From contig MKJV01000130.1 in assembly GCA_001942185.1 (NCBI GenBank), positions 1 to 39,230 on the forward strand: a stretch of 39,230 nucleotides of DNA, given 5' to 3'. The notes under the pieces were generated by a model that was given only the letters and a program-made list of their open reading frames with translations, made no database searches and was not told the DNA's origin. The stretch is from Pseudonocardia sp. CNS-004. Lineage in GTDB: Bacteria > Actinomycetota > Actinomycetes > Mycobacteriales > Pseudonocardiaceae. The position numbers and the translations under genes were made by a program. Shown here piece after piece: positions 25,817-34,577 of this stretch; positions within the stretch are counted from its first letter, which is position 1, and each line of letters begins with the position of its first letter.

Positions 25817-26753
25817 CCGCATTGCAGGTGCCGGAACGGACCCGCACGCGGCGTCGGCCCCCCCGCCGCGCCGGCGCGGCGGCGCCCGCGCCGACCAGCT
25901 GTTCCTGCTGCCGGCGGTGCTGTTCGTCGCGGTCACGGTGGTCTACCCGCTGATCTACAGCGTGCTGCAGGCGTTCCAGGACGTCGGGCTCCGGGAGGTC
26001 ATCCGCGGCGGCGCGGAGTGGGTGGGCTTCGCCAACTTCGCCGACCAGTTCGGCCGCGCCGAGTTCTGGCAGGCGCTGTGGCTCTCGCTCGTCTACACGA
26101 TCGGCACGGTCGCGCTGACCTACGTGGGTGGGCTCGCGCTCGCCATGCTGTTCGTCCACCGGTTCGCGGGCCGCAACGTGATGCGGGCGCTGCTGATGCT
26201 GGCGTGGATCCTGCCGACGGTGGTCGGTGCGAACGTGTGGCGCTGGTTGCTGGACGGGTCCTACGGCCTGCTGAACGCCACGCTGCGCGGGCTGGGACTC
26301 ATCGCGGGCGACGTGTTCTGGCTGGGCCAGCCCGGCCCCGCGCTGGTGTCGGTGATCGTGGCGACCGCGTGGAGCTTCGCGCCGTTCGCGATGATCCTGC
26401 TGGTGGCGGCCCTGCAGGGGGTGCCGGCCACGCTGTACGAGGCGGCCCGCATCGACGGGGCGACGACGTGGCAGCAGTTCCGGCACGTCACGCTTCCCGC
26501 GCTGCGGCCGGTGAGCATCACCGTGATGCTGCTGATCTTCATCTTCGCGTTCAAGACCTTCGACACGATCTACCTGATGACGCGCGGCGGGCCCGGCGGC
26601 GCCACGCTCACGCTGCCGCTCTACGCCTTCCAGGAGGCGTTCGAGTTCCGCCGCTACGACACGGCGGCCGTGGCGACGACCGTCATGCTGTTCGTGCCGC
26701 TGGTGCTGTCGGTCTTCTACTTCCGGTCGCTGCGCAACGAGGAGGCGGCATGA
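25813..26753 (+). CDS. carbohydrate ABC permease, MalF/UgpA-like (frameshift near 25888)
   Basis: About 313 residues after one base is restored near 25888, within the N-terminal Arg/Ala-rich tail before ADQLFLLPAVLFVAVTVVYPLIYS. Six hydrophobic segments follow. The coupling loop is LYEAARIDGATTWQQFRHVTLPALRPV, the EAA motif of CUT1 permeases. KTFDTIYLMTRGGPGGATLTLPLYAFQEAFEF is the MalF-like C-terminal signature. Start and stop overlap the neighbours (ATGA on both sides). Confidence 0.9.
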
Positions 26754-27571
26754 CGCGCGAGCGGACCCGGCTCGTCATCGGCGTCGTCGTGACGGCGGTC
26801 TACCTGCTGCCCGTCTACTGGATGCTCAACACCTCGCTGAAGGAGCAGGCCGAGGTCTTCGCCCGGCCGCCCGCCCTCGTGCCGGTGCCCCCGACGCTCG
26901 CGGCGTACCAGAGCGCCGTGTTCGGCGACCCGGACATCGCCCGCGGCCTGGTCAACACGTTCGTCATCGCGACCGGGACCACCGTCCTCACGCTGGTCGT
27001 GGCCGTCCCGGCCGCCTTCGCGCTCGCCCGCCTGCGGGTCCGCTGGGTCACGCCCGCGCTGCTGCTGTTCCTCGCGGTGCAGATGATCCCGGCGGTCAAC
27101 CTCGCGCTGCCGATGTTCGTGCTGTTCGGCCGGGTCGGGCTGGTGAACACCTACGCCGGGCTGATCGTCGCGAACTGCTCGCTCTCGATCCCGCTCGCCA
27201 TCACGATCATGCGGCCGTACTTCCTCTCGGTGCCCGGCGAGGTGCTGGAGGCGGCCCGCGTGGACGGCTGCACGACCTTCGGCGCGTTCGTCCGCGTGGC
27301 CCTGCCGGTCAGCATTCCCGGGTTGATCACGATGGCGGTCGTCAGCTTCCTCGGCGCGTGGGGCGAGTTCGTGTTCGGGCTCGCGCTCGCCACCGGGGAC
27401 GAGCTGCAACCGGTCAGCGTCGTGATCGCGAAGCTCACCAACGCCTACGGCACCCGGTGGAACGAGCTCATGGCCGTGTCGGCCGTGGTGGCCGTACCCG
27501 TGATCGTGCTGTTCGTGCTGCTCCAGCGTTACATCGTCGCCGGTCTCACCGACGGCGCCACGAAGGGTTGA
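26750..27571 (+). CDS. carbohydrate ABC permease, MalG/UgpE-like
   Basis: A 273-residue CUT1-type permease. The N-terminus has VYLLPVYWMLNTSLKEQAEVF. The LVNTFVIATGTTVLTLVVAVPAAFALARL block follows, and the EAA loop is VLEAARVDGCTTFGAFVRVALPVSIPGL. The end is MAVSAVVAVPVIVLFVLLQRYIVAGLTDGATKG, the typical MalG tail. Partner of the MalF-like subunit. No ATPase is encoded in the operon, so a shared MsiK-type ATPase elsewhere is presumably used, as in Streptomyces. Confidence 0.94.
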   Translation: MTRERTRLVIGVVVTAVYLLPVYWMLNTSLKEQAEVFARPPALVPVPPTLAAYQSAVFGDPDIARGLVNTFVIATGTTVLTLVVAVPAAFALARLRVRWVTPALLLFLAVQMIPAVNLALPMFVLFGRVGLVNTYAGLIVANCSLSIPLAITIMRPYFLSVPGEVLEAARVDGCTTFGAFVRVALPVSIPGLITMAVVSFLGAWGEFVFGLALATGDELQPVSVVIAKLTNAYGTRWNELMAVSAVVAVPVIVLFVLLQRYIVAGLTDGATKG

Positions 27572-27586
27572 GAAGGGACTCGCTTG

Positions 27587-28486
27587 ATGCTCGAGATCTG
27601 GGCCGCCGCGCCGACACCGTTCACGCCGGACGGGAAGCTGGCGCTCGACGTCGTCGCGGCGCAGGCCGCCCACCTGCACGCCGCCGGGGCGGCGGGGGTG
27701 TTCGTCGGCGGCACAACGGGCGAGTTCCCGGCCATGGACGCGGCCGAACGCCAGTCGCTCGTCGAGGCCTGGCAGGACGCCCGGCCGGCCGGGCTGGGAC
27801 TGGGCGTGCACGTCGGGCACACCGACCTGGCGCAGGCGCAGCAGCTGGCGGCGCACGCCGAGTCGTGCGGGGCCGACCTCGTGGCGGCGGTCGGGCCGTA
27901 CTACGGCGACGCCCCGACCCTCGACGCGCTGGTGGGGCACCTGGCCGGCATCGCGGTGGCCGCGCCGGGCACGCCGTTCGGCTTCTACCACATCCCGAGC
28001 ATGACCGGGTCGCGTCACCGGCCGTCGGACGTGGTCGGGGCGCTCGCCGCCGCAGCACCGACGACCGCCGCGGTGAAGTTCACCGACGGTGACCTGCTGG
28101 AGTTCGACCGCACCCGCGCGGCCGCCCCGAACATCCACGCGTACTTCGGGCGCGACGAGGTGCTGCCCGCGGCACTGGCCTTCGGTGCCGACCGCGTGAT
28201 CGGCACCCTCTACAACGGCATGGCCCCGCTGGCGCACGCCGTCGCCGCGGCCTTCCACCGCGGTGACACCGCCGAGGCCTACCGGCTCCACGCGCCGTTC
28301 CGGCAGGTGGCGTGGGCGGCCACCGCGCACGGCGGGATCGGGTTCCTCAAGGCGTTGATGAACGCGCTCGGCCCCGACGCCGGGCCCGCCCGCTCGCCCT
28401 ACGGGCGCCTCGACGGTGCGGCGGCGGCCGTGGTGGAGGAGCTCGCCGCCGTGGTGCGCGCCGCCCAGGAGGCAGCCGATGGCTAG
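27587..28486 (+). CDS. DHDPS/NAL-family class I aldolase, N-acetylneuraminate-lyase-like
   Basis: A 299-residue TIM-barrel lyase. GGTTGE at residues 41-46 binds the ketoacid carboxylate. Tyr134 in FYHIPSMTG and Lys164 in VKFTDGDLLEF are the active-site Tyr and Schiff-base Lys. The wording FYHIPSMTG, VKFTDGDLLEF and YFGRDEVLPAALAFGADRVIGTLYN is closer to N-acetylneuraminate lyase of the animal type than to dihydrodipicolinate synthase. It probably splits a 2-keto-3-deoxy acid into pyruvate and an aldehyde. No nanE, nanK or nagAB homologues lie nearby, so sialic acid itself is unproven. ATG at 27587 (a TTG precedes), with AAGGGA upstream. Confidence 0.88.
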   Translation: MLEIWAAAPTPFTPDGKLALDVVAAQAAHLHAAGAAGVFVGGTTGEFPAMDAAERQSLVEAWQDARPAGLGLGVHVGHTDLAQAQQLAAHAESCGADLVAAVGPYYGDAPTLDALVGHLAGIAVAAPGTPFGFYHIPSMTGSRHRPSDVVGALAAAAPTTAAVKFTDGDLLEFDRTRAAAPNIHAYFGRDEVLPAALAFGADRVIGTLYNGMAPLAHAVAAAFHRGDTAEAYRLHAPFRQVAWAATAHGGIGFLKALMNALGPDAGPARSPYGRLDGAAAAVVEELAAVVRAAQEAADG

Positions 28487-29171
28487 ATCCCCGATCTACC
28501 TGGAGGCCCAGGCCCGGTTGCGGGACTTCATCGCCGAGGCCGGGCTCGGGCCGGGGGACCGGCTGCCGCCCGAGGCCGTGCTCGCCGAGCGGCTCGGGGT
28601 GAGCAGGCTGTCGCTGCGGGAGGCCACCCGCAGCCTGCAGACCCTCGGGGTCATCGAGGCCCGGCACGGCAACGGCCTGTTCGTCTCCGCGTTCTCCTTC
28701 CGCCCCCTGATCGAGCAGCTGCCCTACGGCCTCGCCGCCGCCGGCACCGGGCTGGAGGAGATCCTCACCGCCCGCGAGGCGATGGAGGTCGGGCTGATGC
28801 CGGCCGTCGCGCGGCTCAACCCGCAGGTGGAGCTGGCCGAATGCGCCCGGCTCGCCGACGAGATGACCGCGCTCGAAGGCGCCGGGAAGGCGATCACCGA
28901 GGTGGACAAGCGGTTCCACCTGCTGCTCTACCGCGCGCTGGGCAACCCGCTCGTCGACAACCTCATCGAGGTGTTCTGGGAGCTGTTCACGCGCCTCGGC
29001 GACTCCATCCCGGTGCCGCCCGAGGGTGGGCGCGGCGCGGTGCACCTGCAGATCATCCGGGCGCTGCAGGCGGGGGACGCCGGCGAGAGCATCGCGGCGA
29101 TGCAGCAGCACTTCGACGACATCCGGGTGCGCGCCGCGTTGCTGCGCCACCCCGAGTCGGATGCGGGCTGA
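28479..29171 (+). CDS. GntR-family regulator, FadR/FCD subfamily
   Basis: A 230-residue repressor-type protein. The winged helix is LPPEAVLAERLGVSRLSLREATRSLQTLGVIEARHGNGLFV. The helical FCD effector domain has EILTAREAMEVGLMPAVARL, EVDKRFHLLLYRALGNPLVDNL (Asp/His metal ligands), HLQIIRALQAGDAGESI and MQQHFDDI. AGGAGG six bases before the ATG at 28479 gives its own strong translation start inside the end of the aldolase gene. It lies between two DHDPS-family enzymes, so it likely senses their substrate. The 24544-24561 palindrome in the operon promoter is its probable site. Confidence 0.92.
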   Translation: MARSPIYLEAQARLRDFIAEAGLGPGDRLPPEAVLAERLGVSRLSLREATRSLQTLGVIEARHGNGLFVSAFSFRPLIEQLPYGLAAAGTGLEEILTAREAMEVGLMPAVARLNPQVELAECARLADEMTALEGAGKAITEVDKRFHLLLYRALGNPLVDNLIEVFWELFTRLGDSIPVPPEGGRGAVHLQIIRALQAGDAGESIAAMQQHFDDIRVRAALLRHPESDAG

Positions 29172-30104
29172 CGTGGAGACGCTGACCGCGGAGGCGTTGC
29201 GCGGGGTCTGGGCCGCTGCACTGCTGCCGATCCGCCCCGACGAGAGCATCGACTTCGACCGGCTTGCCGCGGCGCTCGACCACGTGCTCGGCTCCGGTGT
29301 GCACGGCGTCTACACCAACGGCACGGCGGGGGAGTTCCACACGCTCACCGACGCCGAGTACGACCGGCTGCACGACCTCGTCGCGCAGCGCTGCACCGCG
29401 GCGGGCGTGCCGTTCCAGCTCGGCGCGAGCCACCCCAGCGGCCAGCTGTCCCTGGACCGGATCGCTCGCGCCGCCGCCCTGGCACCGGGCGCGATCCAGG
29501 TGGTGCTGCCCGACTGGCTGCCGCTGCGCCCCGACGAGGTGCTCACCGCGGTCGAGCGGATGGCGACGGCCGCCGACGGGGTGCCGCTGGTGCTCTACAA
29601 CCCGCCGTACGCGAAGACGCAGGTCGCGCCCGAGCTCTACGGAGAACTGGCCGACGAGGTGCCCGCGCTGGTCGGGGTGAAGGTGCCCGGCGGTGACGAC
29701 GACTGGTACGCGCGCATGGCCGACGCCGTGGGCGGGCGCCTCGCCGTGTTCGTGGCCGGGCACACCCTGGCGTCGGGCTACGCACGTGGCGCGGCGGGCG
29801 CCTACTCGAACGTCGCCTGCCTGAGCCCCGCCGGCGCCGCCCGGTGGTACGCGCAGATCACGAGCGACCTGCCCGCCGCGCTGGCGTTCGAGGAGCGGTT
29901 GCGCGGCTTCCTGGACACCCACATCGCCCCGCTCGCCCAGGCCGGCCACAGCGACCCGGCACTGGACAAGACCCTCGCCGCGATCGGCGGCTGGGCACCG
30001 ATCGGCACCAGGGTGCGCTGGCCCCACCGCTCGGTCCCGGAGGAGTCGGTCCCGGCCCTGCGCGCCGCCGCCGAGGCGGCGTCCCGGAGCTGTTCGGTCC
30101 CTGA
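29161..30104 (+). CDS. second DHDPS/NAL-family class I aldolase or dehydratase (frameshift near 30081)
   Basis: About 314 residues once one base is restored near 30081, after which the frame ends VPELFGP and stops at 30104. TNGTAGEF (52-59) is the ketoacid-binding loop. Tyr146 in VPLVLYNPP and Lys174 in VGVKVPGGDDDW are the catalytic Tyr and Schiff-base Lys. It differs strongly from the family member upstream in the same operon, so the two probably perform different steps or accept different stereoisomers. The ATG at 29161 overlaps the GntR gene; the GTG at 29173 is an alternative. Without the lost base the open frame runs falsely into the convergent alcohol dehydrogenase. Confidence 0.87.
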
Positions 30105-30117
30105 CCTGCACGAACGG

Positions 30118-31187
30118 TCAGCATCTGCCCCTCGCGGCGGCCTCGCCCGCGGGCGCGACGAACACCTTGTCGACCTCGCCGCTGCGCTGCGCGGCGAGGG
30201 CATCGTCGAACTCGTCGAGCCCGAAGAACGCCGTGGTGAGGCGGTCGAGGCCGAGCCGGGGCAGCAGCGCCACGGCCCGCTGGTGGGTCCACGGGTTGAT
30301 GACCGAGCCCAGCAGCGTGAGCTCGCGGCTGAACAGGTCGTGCGGGCGGACGGCGGCGACGTCGTCCGGTGCCGCGACGCCGAACTCCAGCACCCGGCCG
30401 CCGCGGCGCGCCATGGCGATCGCCCGTTCGAGCACCGCGGACGAGCCGACAGCATCCACGACCGCCGGGTAGCCCTCACCCCCGGTGAGGTCGAGCGCCC
30501 GGCGTTCCTGCTCCGGGTCGCGCGGGTCGTACACGACGTCGGCGCCCATGCGCCGGGCGAGGTCGCGCCGGGCCTCGCGGGTGTCGGCCGCGACCACGGG
30601 GGTGGCGCCCAGGAGCCGCCCGATGGCGATCAGAATCGCCCCGGCCGGGCCGGAACCCAGCACGAGCAGCGGCTCCCCGGCGACCACGGCGAGCCGGTCC
30701 ATCGCGTGCACGCAGCACGCCACCGGCTCGCACAGGGCGCGACCCACGGGACGGTGTCCGGTGGCAGGACGTAGGCGATCCGCGCCGGCACGACCATGGA
30801 CTCGGCCATCCCGCCGTCGAGGCGCACGCCGTAGCCGCGTTTCGCGGAGCACAGGTGTTCCTGCCCGGCCCGGCACCACGTGCACGCGGTGCAGTAGCGG
30901 TGCGGCTCGACGGTGACGAGGTCGCCCACCCGCGGTGCCGTCGGGCCGACCCCGTCGCCGACCTCTGCGCCGACGTCCACGACCCGGCCGCACACCTCGT
31001 GGCCGAGCACCACACCCGGCTCCGCCGGGAACGACCCGCCCACGATGTGCGCGTCGGTGCCGCACACGCCGACGGCGAGCGGGCGGAGCCGGACCTCGTG
31101 CGGGGCGAGGGGCTGCTCGACCGCGGTCGTGAGGCGGACGTCGCCGGCGCCGGCGAACCGCAGCGATCGGGTTTCAGGGGTGGGCAC
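30118..31187 (-). CDS. zinc-type alcohol dehydrogenase (MDR superfamily), frameshift near 30746
   Basis: About 356 residues after one base is restored near 30746. Catalytic zinc ligands: Cys42 (GVCGTD) and His63-Glu64 (GHEVCG). Structural zinc: Cys99, Cys102, Cys105 and Cys113 (YCTACTWCRAGQEHLC). After the break come CEPVACCVHAMDRL and the Rossmann motif LLVLGSGPAGAILIAIG. The style is that of polyol/threonine dehydrogenases. The GTG start at 31187 overlaps the GntR stop by 14 bp. It is the last gene of the minus-strand operon and ends 13 bp from the convergent one. Probably oxidises a hydroxyl of the imported polyol or sugar acid. Confidence 0.9.
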
Positions 31188-31839
31188 GGAGCAGCTCCCG
31201 CAGTCGTGCGATGTGGTGGCGGGCGGCCGCCTCGCCCGCGTCGGGGTCGCCGGAGGCCAGCGCCTCGAAGATCCGGCGGTGGTCGGCGACGGCCTGGGCC
31301 ATGCCGCCGCTGGCGCTGGTGGAGCGCATCGCGAGCATCACCTGGCCCTGGATCTCCTCGAGCGTGCGGGCGAGCACCGGGCTGCCCGCCGCCCTGCGGA
31401 TCTCCCGGTGGAACGCCGCGTCGACGTCGATGTGGCGGGTGAAGTCGCCCGCCGCGACGACCTCGTCGTGCTCGGCCAGCAGGTCGCGCAGGCGGCGCCG
31501 CAGGGCAGGGGTGAACCCGGCCGTGGCGAGGCGGGTGGCCATGCCTTCCAGGGCCTCGCGCACGTCGTAGAGGCTGATGAGGTCGGCGCGGCTCGGCCGG
31601 CGCACCACCGCGCCCCGGTTGAACGTCTCCTCCGCGAGGCCCTCGCGGACGAGCTGCAGCACGGCGTCGCGCAGCGGGCTGCGGCTCAACCCGAACTCGC
31701 GCGCGATCGCCGGCACGGACAGCCGCGCGCCCGGGGCGAGGTCGCCGGTGAGGATGCGGTCGCGCAGGGCCCGGTACACCCGTTCGCCGACCCGCTCGCC
31801 CGCCTCGGGGTGGCCGGGCGGGGCTGCCTGCTCGGTCAC
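31174..31839 (-). CDS. GntR-family regulator, FCD subfamily
   Basis: A 221-residue regulator. The winged helix is LSVPAIAREFGLSRSPLRDAVLQLVREGLAEETFNRGAVVRRP. The FCD domain has SLYDVREALEGMATRLA, HIDVDAAFHREIRRAAGSPVLARTL, AVADHRRIFEALASGD and ARHHIARLRELL. The histidines there form the usual metal site. The GTG start at 31839 overlaps the aldolase stop (GTGA). Embedded in the operon, it is the likely local repressor. The operon promoter lies outside the window, so the operator cannot be examined here. Confidence 0.92.
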   Translation of the reverse strand: MTEQAAPPGHPEAGERVGERVYRALRDRILTGDLAPGARLSVPAIAREFGLSRSPLRDAVLQLVREGLAEETFNRGAVVRRPSRADLISLYDVREALEGMATRLATAGFTPALRRRLRDLLAEHDEVVAAGDFTRHIDVDAAFHREIRRAAGSPVLARTLEEIQGQVMLAMRSTSASGGMAQAVADHRRIFEALASGDPDAGEAAARHHIARLRELLRAHP

Positions 31840-32729
31840 CTCGACGGCCGGGCTGTGCCGGCCAGGGGAGCCGCGGCGACGAAGGCGTCGACGAACCGGC
31901 GGTAGCGGTCGGCGACGGCCGCCACGGCCGGGCCGTGGCCGGTCTCGCCCGCGAGCAGCGCGCGCACGGCGTCCCACCAGATGCTGCGGCCCACCGCGAA
32001 GCCGGCGAAGCCGTGCCGGGCCGCCCGAGCGAGCCACTCGTCGACCTGCTCCGCGCCGGCGCCCGCGCCGAGCAGCAGACAGGTGGCGTCGTGGGTGGCG
32101 GCGAGGGCGGCGGCGTCGGCGTAGGCCGGCTCGGGGCCGAGGCTCTCGAGCTTCCAGACGTCGACCGGGACCTCGGCGGCGATCTCCTCCATCGCCCGCA
32201 GGACCAGCCCGGGGCGGACGTCGTCGGCGTACCCCGGGCCCTGCTGATGCGGGGCCGGCGGGACGATCAGCTCGAACAGGAACCGGGACCCGGCGTCGCG
32301 GGCGGCCCGCGCGGTGGCCGCGAGGCGGCGCCGCTGCAGCGCGTTGGCCTCGGCGTCGCCGTCGGGGTGGTAGCGGACGAGGACCTTGGCGAGGTCCGGG
32401 CGGTGGTGGGCGAGGTGGGCCGGGACGTCGGCGGGCGCGTCCTCGTACACGTCGAGGCCTGCCCGCTCGAGCGGCATGCTGACCGTGACGCCCGCCGCGC
32501 GGGCCCGCTCGGCCACCCCGGGGCCCAGCTCGTCGTCGACGAGCAGGCCCGCGGACGCGCGGGGGACCCCGGCGTCGACCGCGGCGAGGAGCCCGTCGAG
32601 CACGGCGTGCTTGGCGCGGGTGGTGGCGGCGCGCTGCTCGGGGGTGGCGGTGCCGGTGTGGCCCCACAGCGCCTTGGTGAGCCAGGGGCGCTGGTCGACG
32701 GCGAGGACGAACAGGTGGGGCGCGCTCAT
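31836..32729 (-). CDS. DUF2090-family aldolase (like the C-terminal domain of IolC)
   Basis: A 297-residue stand-alone DUF2090 protein. Motifs: LFVLAVDQRPWLTKAL, then AKVLVRYHPDGD, RFLFELIVPPAPHQQ, VDVWKLESLGPE, CLLLGAGAGAEQVDEWL and GFAVGRSIWWDAVRALLAG. In two-domain IolC proteins this domain follows the sugar kinase and is assigned 2-deoxy-5-keto-gluconate-6-phosphate aldolase activity. Here it is separate, with a phosphofructokinase-type kinase encoded four genes upstream. By analogy it would cleave a phosphorylated keto sugar acid to a triose phosphate and a semialdehyde. The ATG at 32729 overlaps the alcohol dehydrogenase stop (ATGA). Exact substrate is inference. Confidence 0.85.
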   Translation of the reverse strand: MSAPHLFVLAVDQRPWLTKALWGHTGTATPEQRAATTRAKHAVLDGLLAAVDAGVPRASAGLLVDDELGPGVAERARAAGVTVSMPLERAGLDVYEDAPADVPAHLAHHRPDLAKVLVRYHPDGDAEANALQRRRLAATARAARDAGSRFLFELIVPPAPHQQGPGYADDVRPGLVLRAMEEIAAEVPVDVWKLESLGPEPAYADAAALAATHDATCLLLGAGAGAEQVDEWLARAARHGFAGFAVGRSIWWDAVRALLAGETGHGPAVAAVADRYRRFVDAFVAAAPLAGTARPSR

Positions 32730-33745
32730 GCGGTGGCTCCGGAGACGATGTAGGGCTTCAGCAGGTCGCCGGCGACGAACCGGTCGAAGGCCTGCGCGAG
32801 CTCGGGCAGGGTGAGCGGGTGGGCGAGGACGTCGCGCAGGGCGGGCCCGCACCGGCGCAGCAGCTCCCAGTTGTCCTCCACCTCCGCGAGCGGGAAGTAG
32901 AACGACCGGACGGTGAAGCAGTCGGTGCGCCGCCACCGCGGGGTGGCCGGCATCGTGTACGGGTCGTTCGACTCCCCGAGCGCGAGGACCGCGCCGCCGG
33001 GCACGACGACCCGTTGTGCGGTGGCCCGGGCCGCCGCGGCGCCGCTGACCTCCACGGTGACGTCGTACTGGTTCTCCGACTCCTGGTCGACGCGGGTGCC
33101 GGCGCCGAGCCGCGCGGCGAGCGCGAGGCGGCCCGGGTGCGGGTCGACGGCGTCGACGGACTCGATGCCCATCGCCCGCGCCACCGCGACCACGCCCAGG
33201 CCGAGCGGGCCGCAACCGACGACCAGCAGGCGCCGCGGGGGCCGCTCCTGGGTGCGCAGGGCAAGCCGGAGCCCGTGGGCCGCCGTCCCGACCGTGTCGA
33301 GACCGAGCACCGCGACGTCCTGGCCGATGTCGTCGGGCACCGGCAGCGCGCACCGCTCGGGCACGTCGACGACGTCGGCGAACCCACCGTCGCGCTGCCA
33401 GCCGATGAGCTCTCGCAGCTGCAGGCACCGGTTGGTCTGGCCGCGCAGGCACTGGTCGCACCCGCCGCAGAAGACGGGGATGTAGACGATGCAGCGGGTG
33501 CCGACGGGCCGGGACACTCCGGGCCCCGTCGCCACGACGGTGCCGGCGATCTCGTGCCCGGGAACCACCGCGGATCCGCTGGCGAGGAGCCGCTTGTCGG
33601 ATCCGCACAGCGCGCAGACGTCCACGCGCAGCCGCACCTCGCCCGGCGCGAGTTCCGGCAGTGCGTCCTCGGTGAAGTCGATGACCGCGTCGCCGCGGAA
33701 GCGGGCGGAACGGCGGGTGGCGCCCGTGATCTGCTCCGCGGTCAC
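32726..33745 (-). CDS. zinc-type alcohol dehydrogenase (MDR superfamily)
   Basis: A 339-residue intact enzyme. Catalytic zinc: Cys47 (CALCGSD) and His64-Glu65 (PGHEIAG). Structural zinc: Cys93, Cys96, Cys99 and Cys107 (FCGGCDQCLRGQTNRC). The Rossmann motif is LLVVGCGPLGLGVVAVARAMG. The final part has SFYFPLAEVEDNWELL and LAQAFDRFVAGDLLKPYIV. It differs from the second dehydrogenase at 30118, so two different oxidations are likely. The GTG start at 33745 overlaps the permease stop. Substrate probably a polyol or sugar imported by the adjacent transporter. Confidence 0.93.
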   Translation of the reverse strand: MTAEQITGATRRSARFRGDAVIDFTEDALPELAPGEVRLRVDVCALCGSDKRLLASGSAVVPGHEIAGTVVATGPGVSRPVGTRCIVYIPVFCGGCDQCLRGQTNRCLQLRELIGWQRDGGFADVVDVPERCALPVPDDIGQDVAVLGLDTVGTAAHGLRLALRTQERPPRRLLVVGCGPLGLGVVAVARAMGIESVDAVDPHPGRLALAARLGAGTRVDQESENQYDVTVEVSGAAAARATAQRVVVPGGAVLALGESNDPYTMPATPRWRRTDCFTVRSFYFPLAEVEDNWELLRRCGPALRDVLAHPLTLPELAQAFDRFVAGDLLKPYIVSGATA

Positions 33746-34577
33746 TTGACCGCCCCGCCGGTGAGGCCCCGCACCAGCCAGCGCTGCGCGAAGATCGTGA
33801 GCAGCAGCGCGGGCAGCGAGATCAGCGTGCTGGCCGCCATGAGTCCTCCGTAGTCGCTCGCGCCCTGCCCGATGAAGTTGAACGCGATCACGGGCAGCGG
33901 CAGCGTGTCGGCGTTCGCCAGCGCCAGGGCGAACAGGAAGTAGTTCCAGGAGAAGATGAAGCTCAGCGTGACGGCGACCGAGAGCCCCGGCAGCGCCAGC
34001 GGCAGCACGACGTGCCGGAACCGCTGCCACACCGTGCAGCCGTCGAGCATGGCCGCCTCCTCGAGGCTCACCGGGATCTCCTCGAAGAACGGCACCAGCA
34101 GCCAGATGCACAGCGGCAGCGTGATGATCAGGTGGGCGACGACGAGCAGCGCGAAGTTGAGGCCGTTGTTCGACGGCGCCCCGATCTCCACCGAGAGGAC
34201 GAACAGGGGCAGGACGAACAGCACCCCGGGCGCATGCGCGCCAGCAGCATGACGAACCCGATGCTCGCCACCTTCCGCCGCACGATGACGTAGGCGGCGG
34301 GCACGCCGAGCGCGAGGCCGAGCAGGGTCGACCCGCCGGCCACGATGAAGCTGTTGCGGATGTAGTAGAAGACGAAGCGGTCGAACAGGTTCGTGAAGTT
34401 CTCCAGGGTCAGCGGTGTGGCCACGTCGAAGATCGAGCCGGTGATGTCGACGTTGCGCCGGAACGCCGACCACAACATGAACAGGACGGGCCCGAAGAAC
34501 ACCAGCGCTGCGAGCACGTACAGGGCGTAGACCTGGACGAGCTGCCGCGGGCGCGCCCGCACGGTGTCAGTGGTCAA
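33742..34577 (-). CDS. carbohydrate ABC permease, MalG-like (frameshift near 34232)
   Basis: About 278 residues after one base is restored near 34232 (VMLLARM then APGVLFVLPLFVLS). The N-terminus has LYVLAALVFFGPVLFMLWSAF. The EAA loop is VSLEEAAMLDGCTVWQRFRHVVLPLALPGL, and the end is LPALLLTIFAQRWLVRGLTGGAVK. The start is TTG at 34577, backed by AGGAGG seven bases upstream; it overlaps the preceding permease by 11 bp. Partner of the MalF-like subunit that follows on the chromosome. No ATPase in the operon. Confidence 0.9.

Noticed and set aside
26717..28330. Long open frame (537 residues) on the minus strand, rich in Arg, His and Asp
   Set aside because: It lies opposite clear permease and aldolase genes and has low-complexity composition typical of the complementary frame in GC-rich DNA. 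The same holds for 1887-3146 and 29053-30111 on the minus strand.
29026..30774. A 582-residue open frame extending the second DHDPS-family enzyme far to the right
   Set aside because: Past 30081 it runs antisense to the alcohol dehydrogenase; one restored base gives a proper end at 30104.
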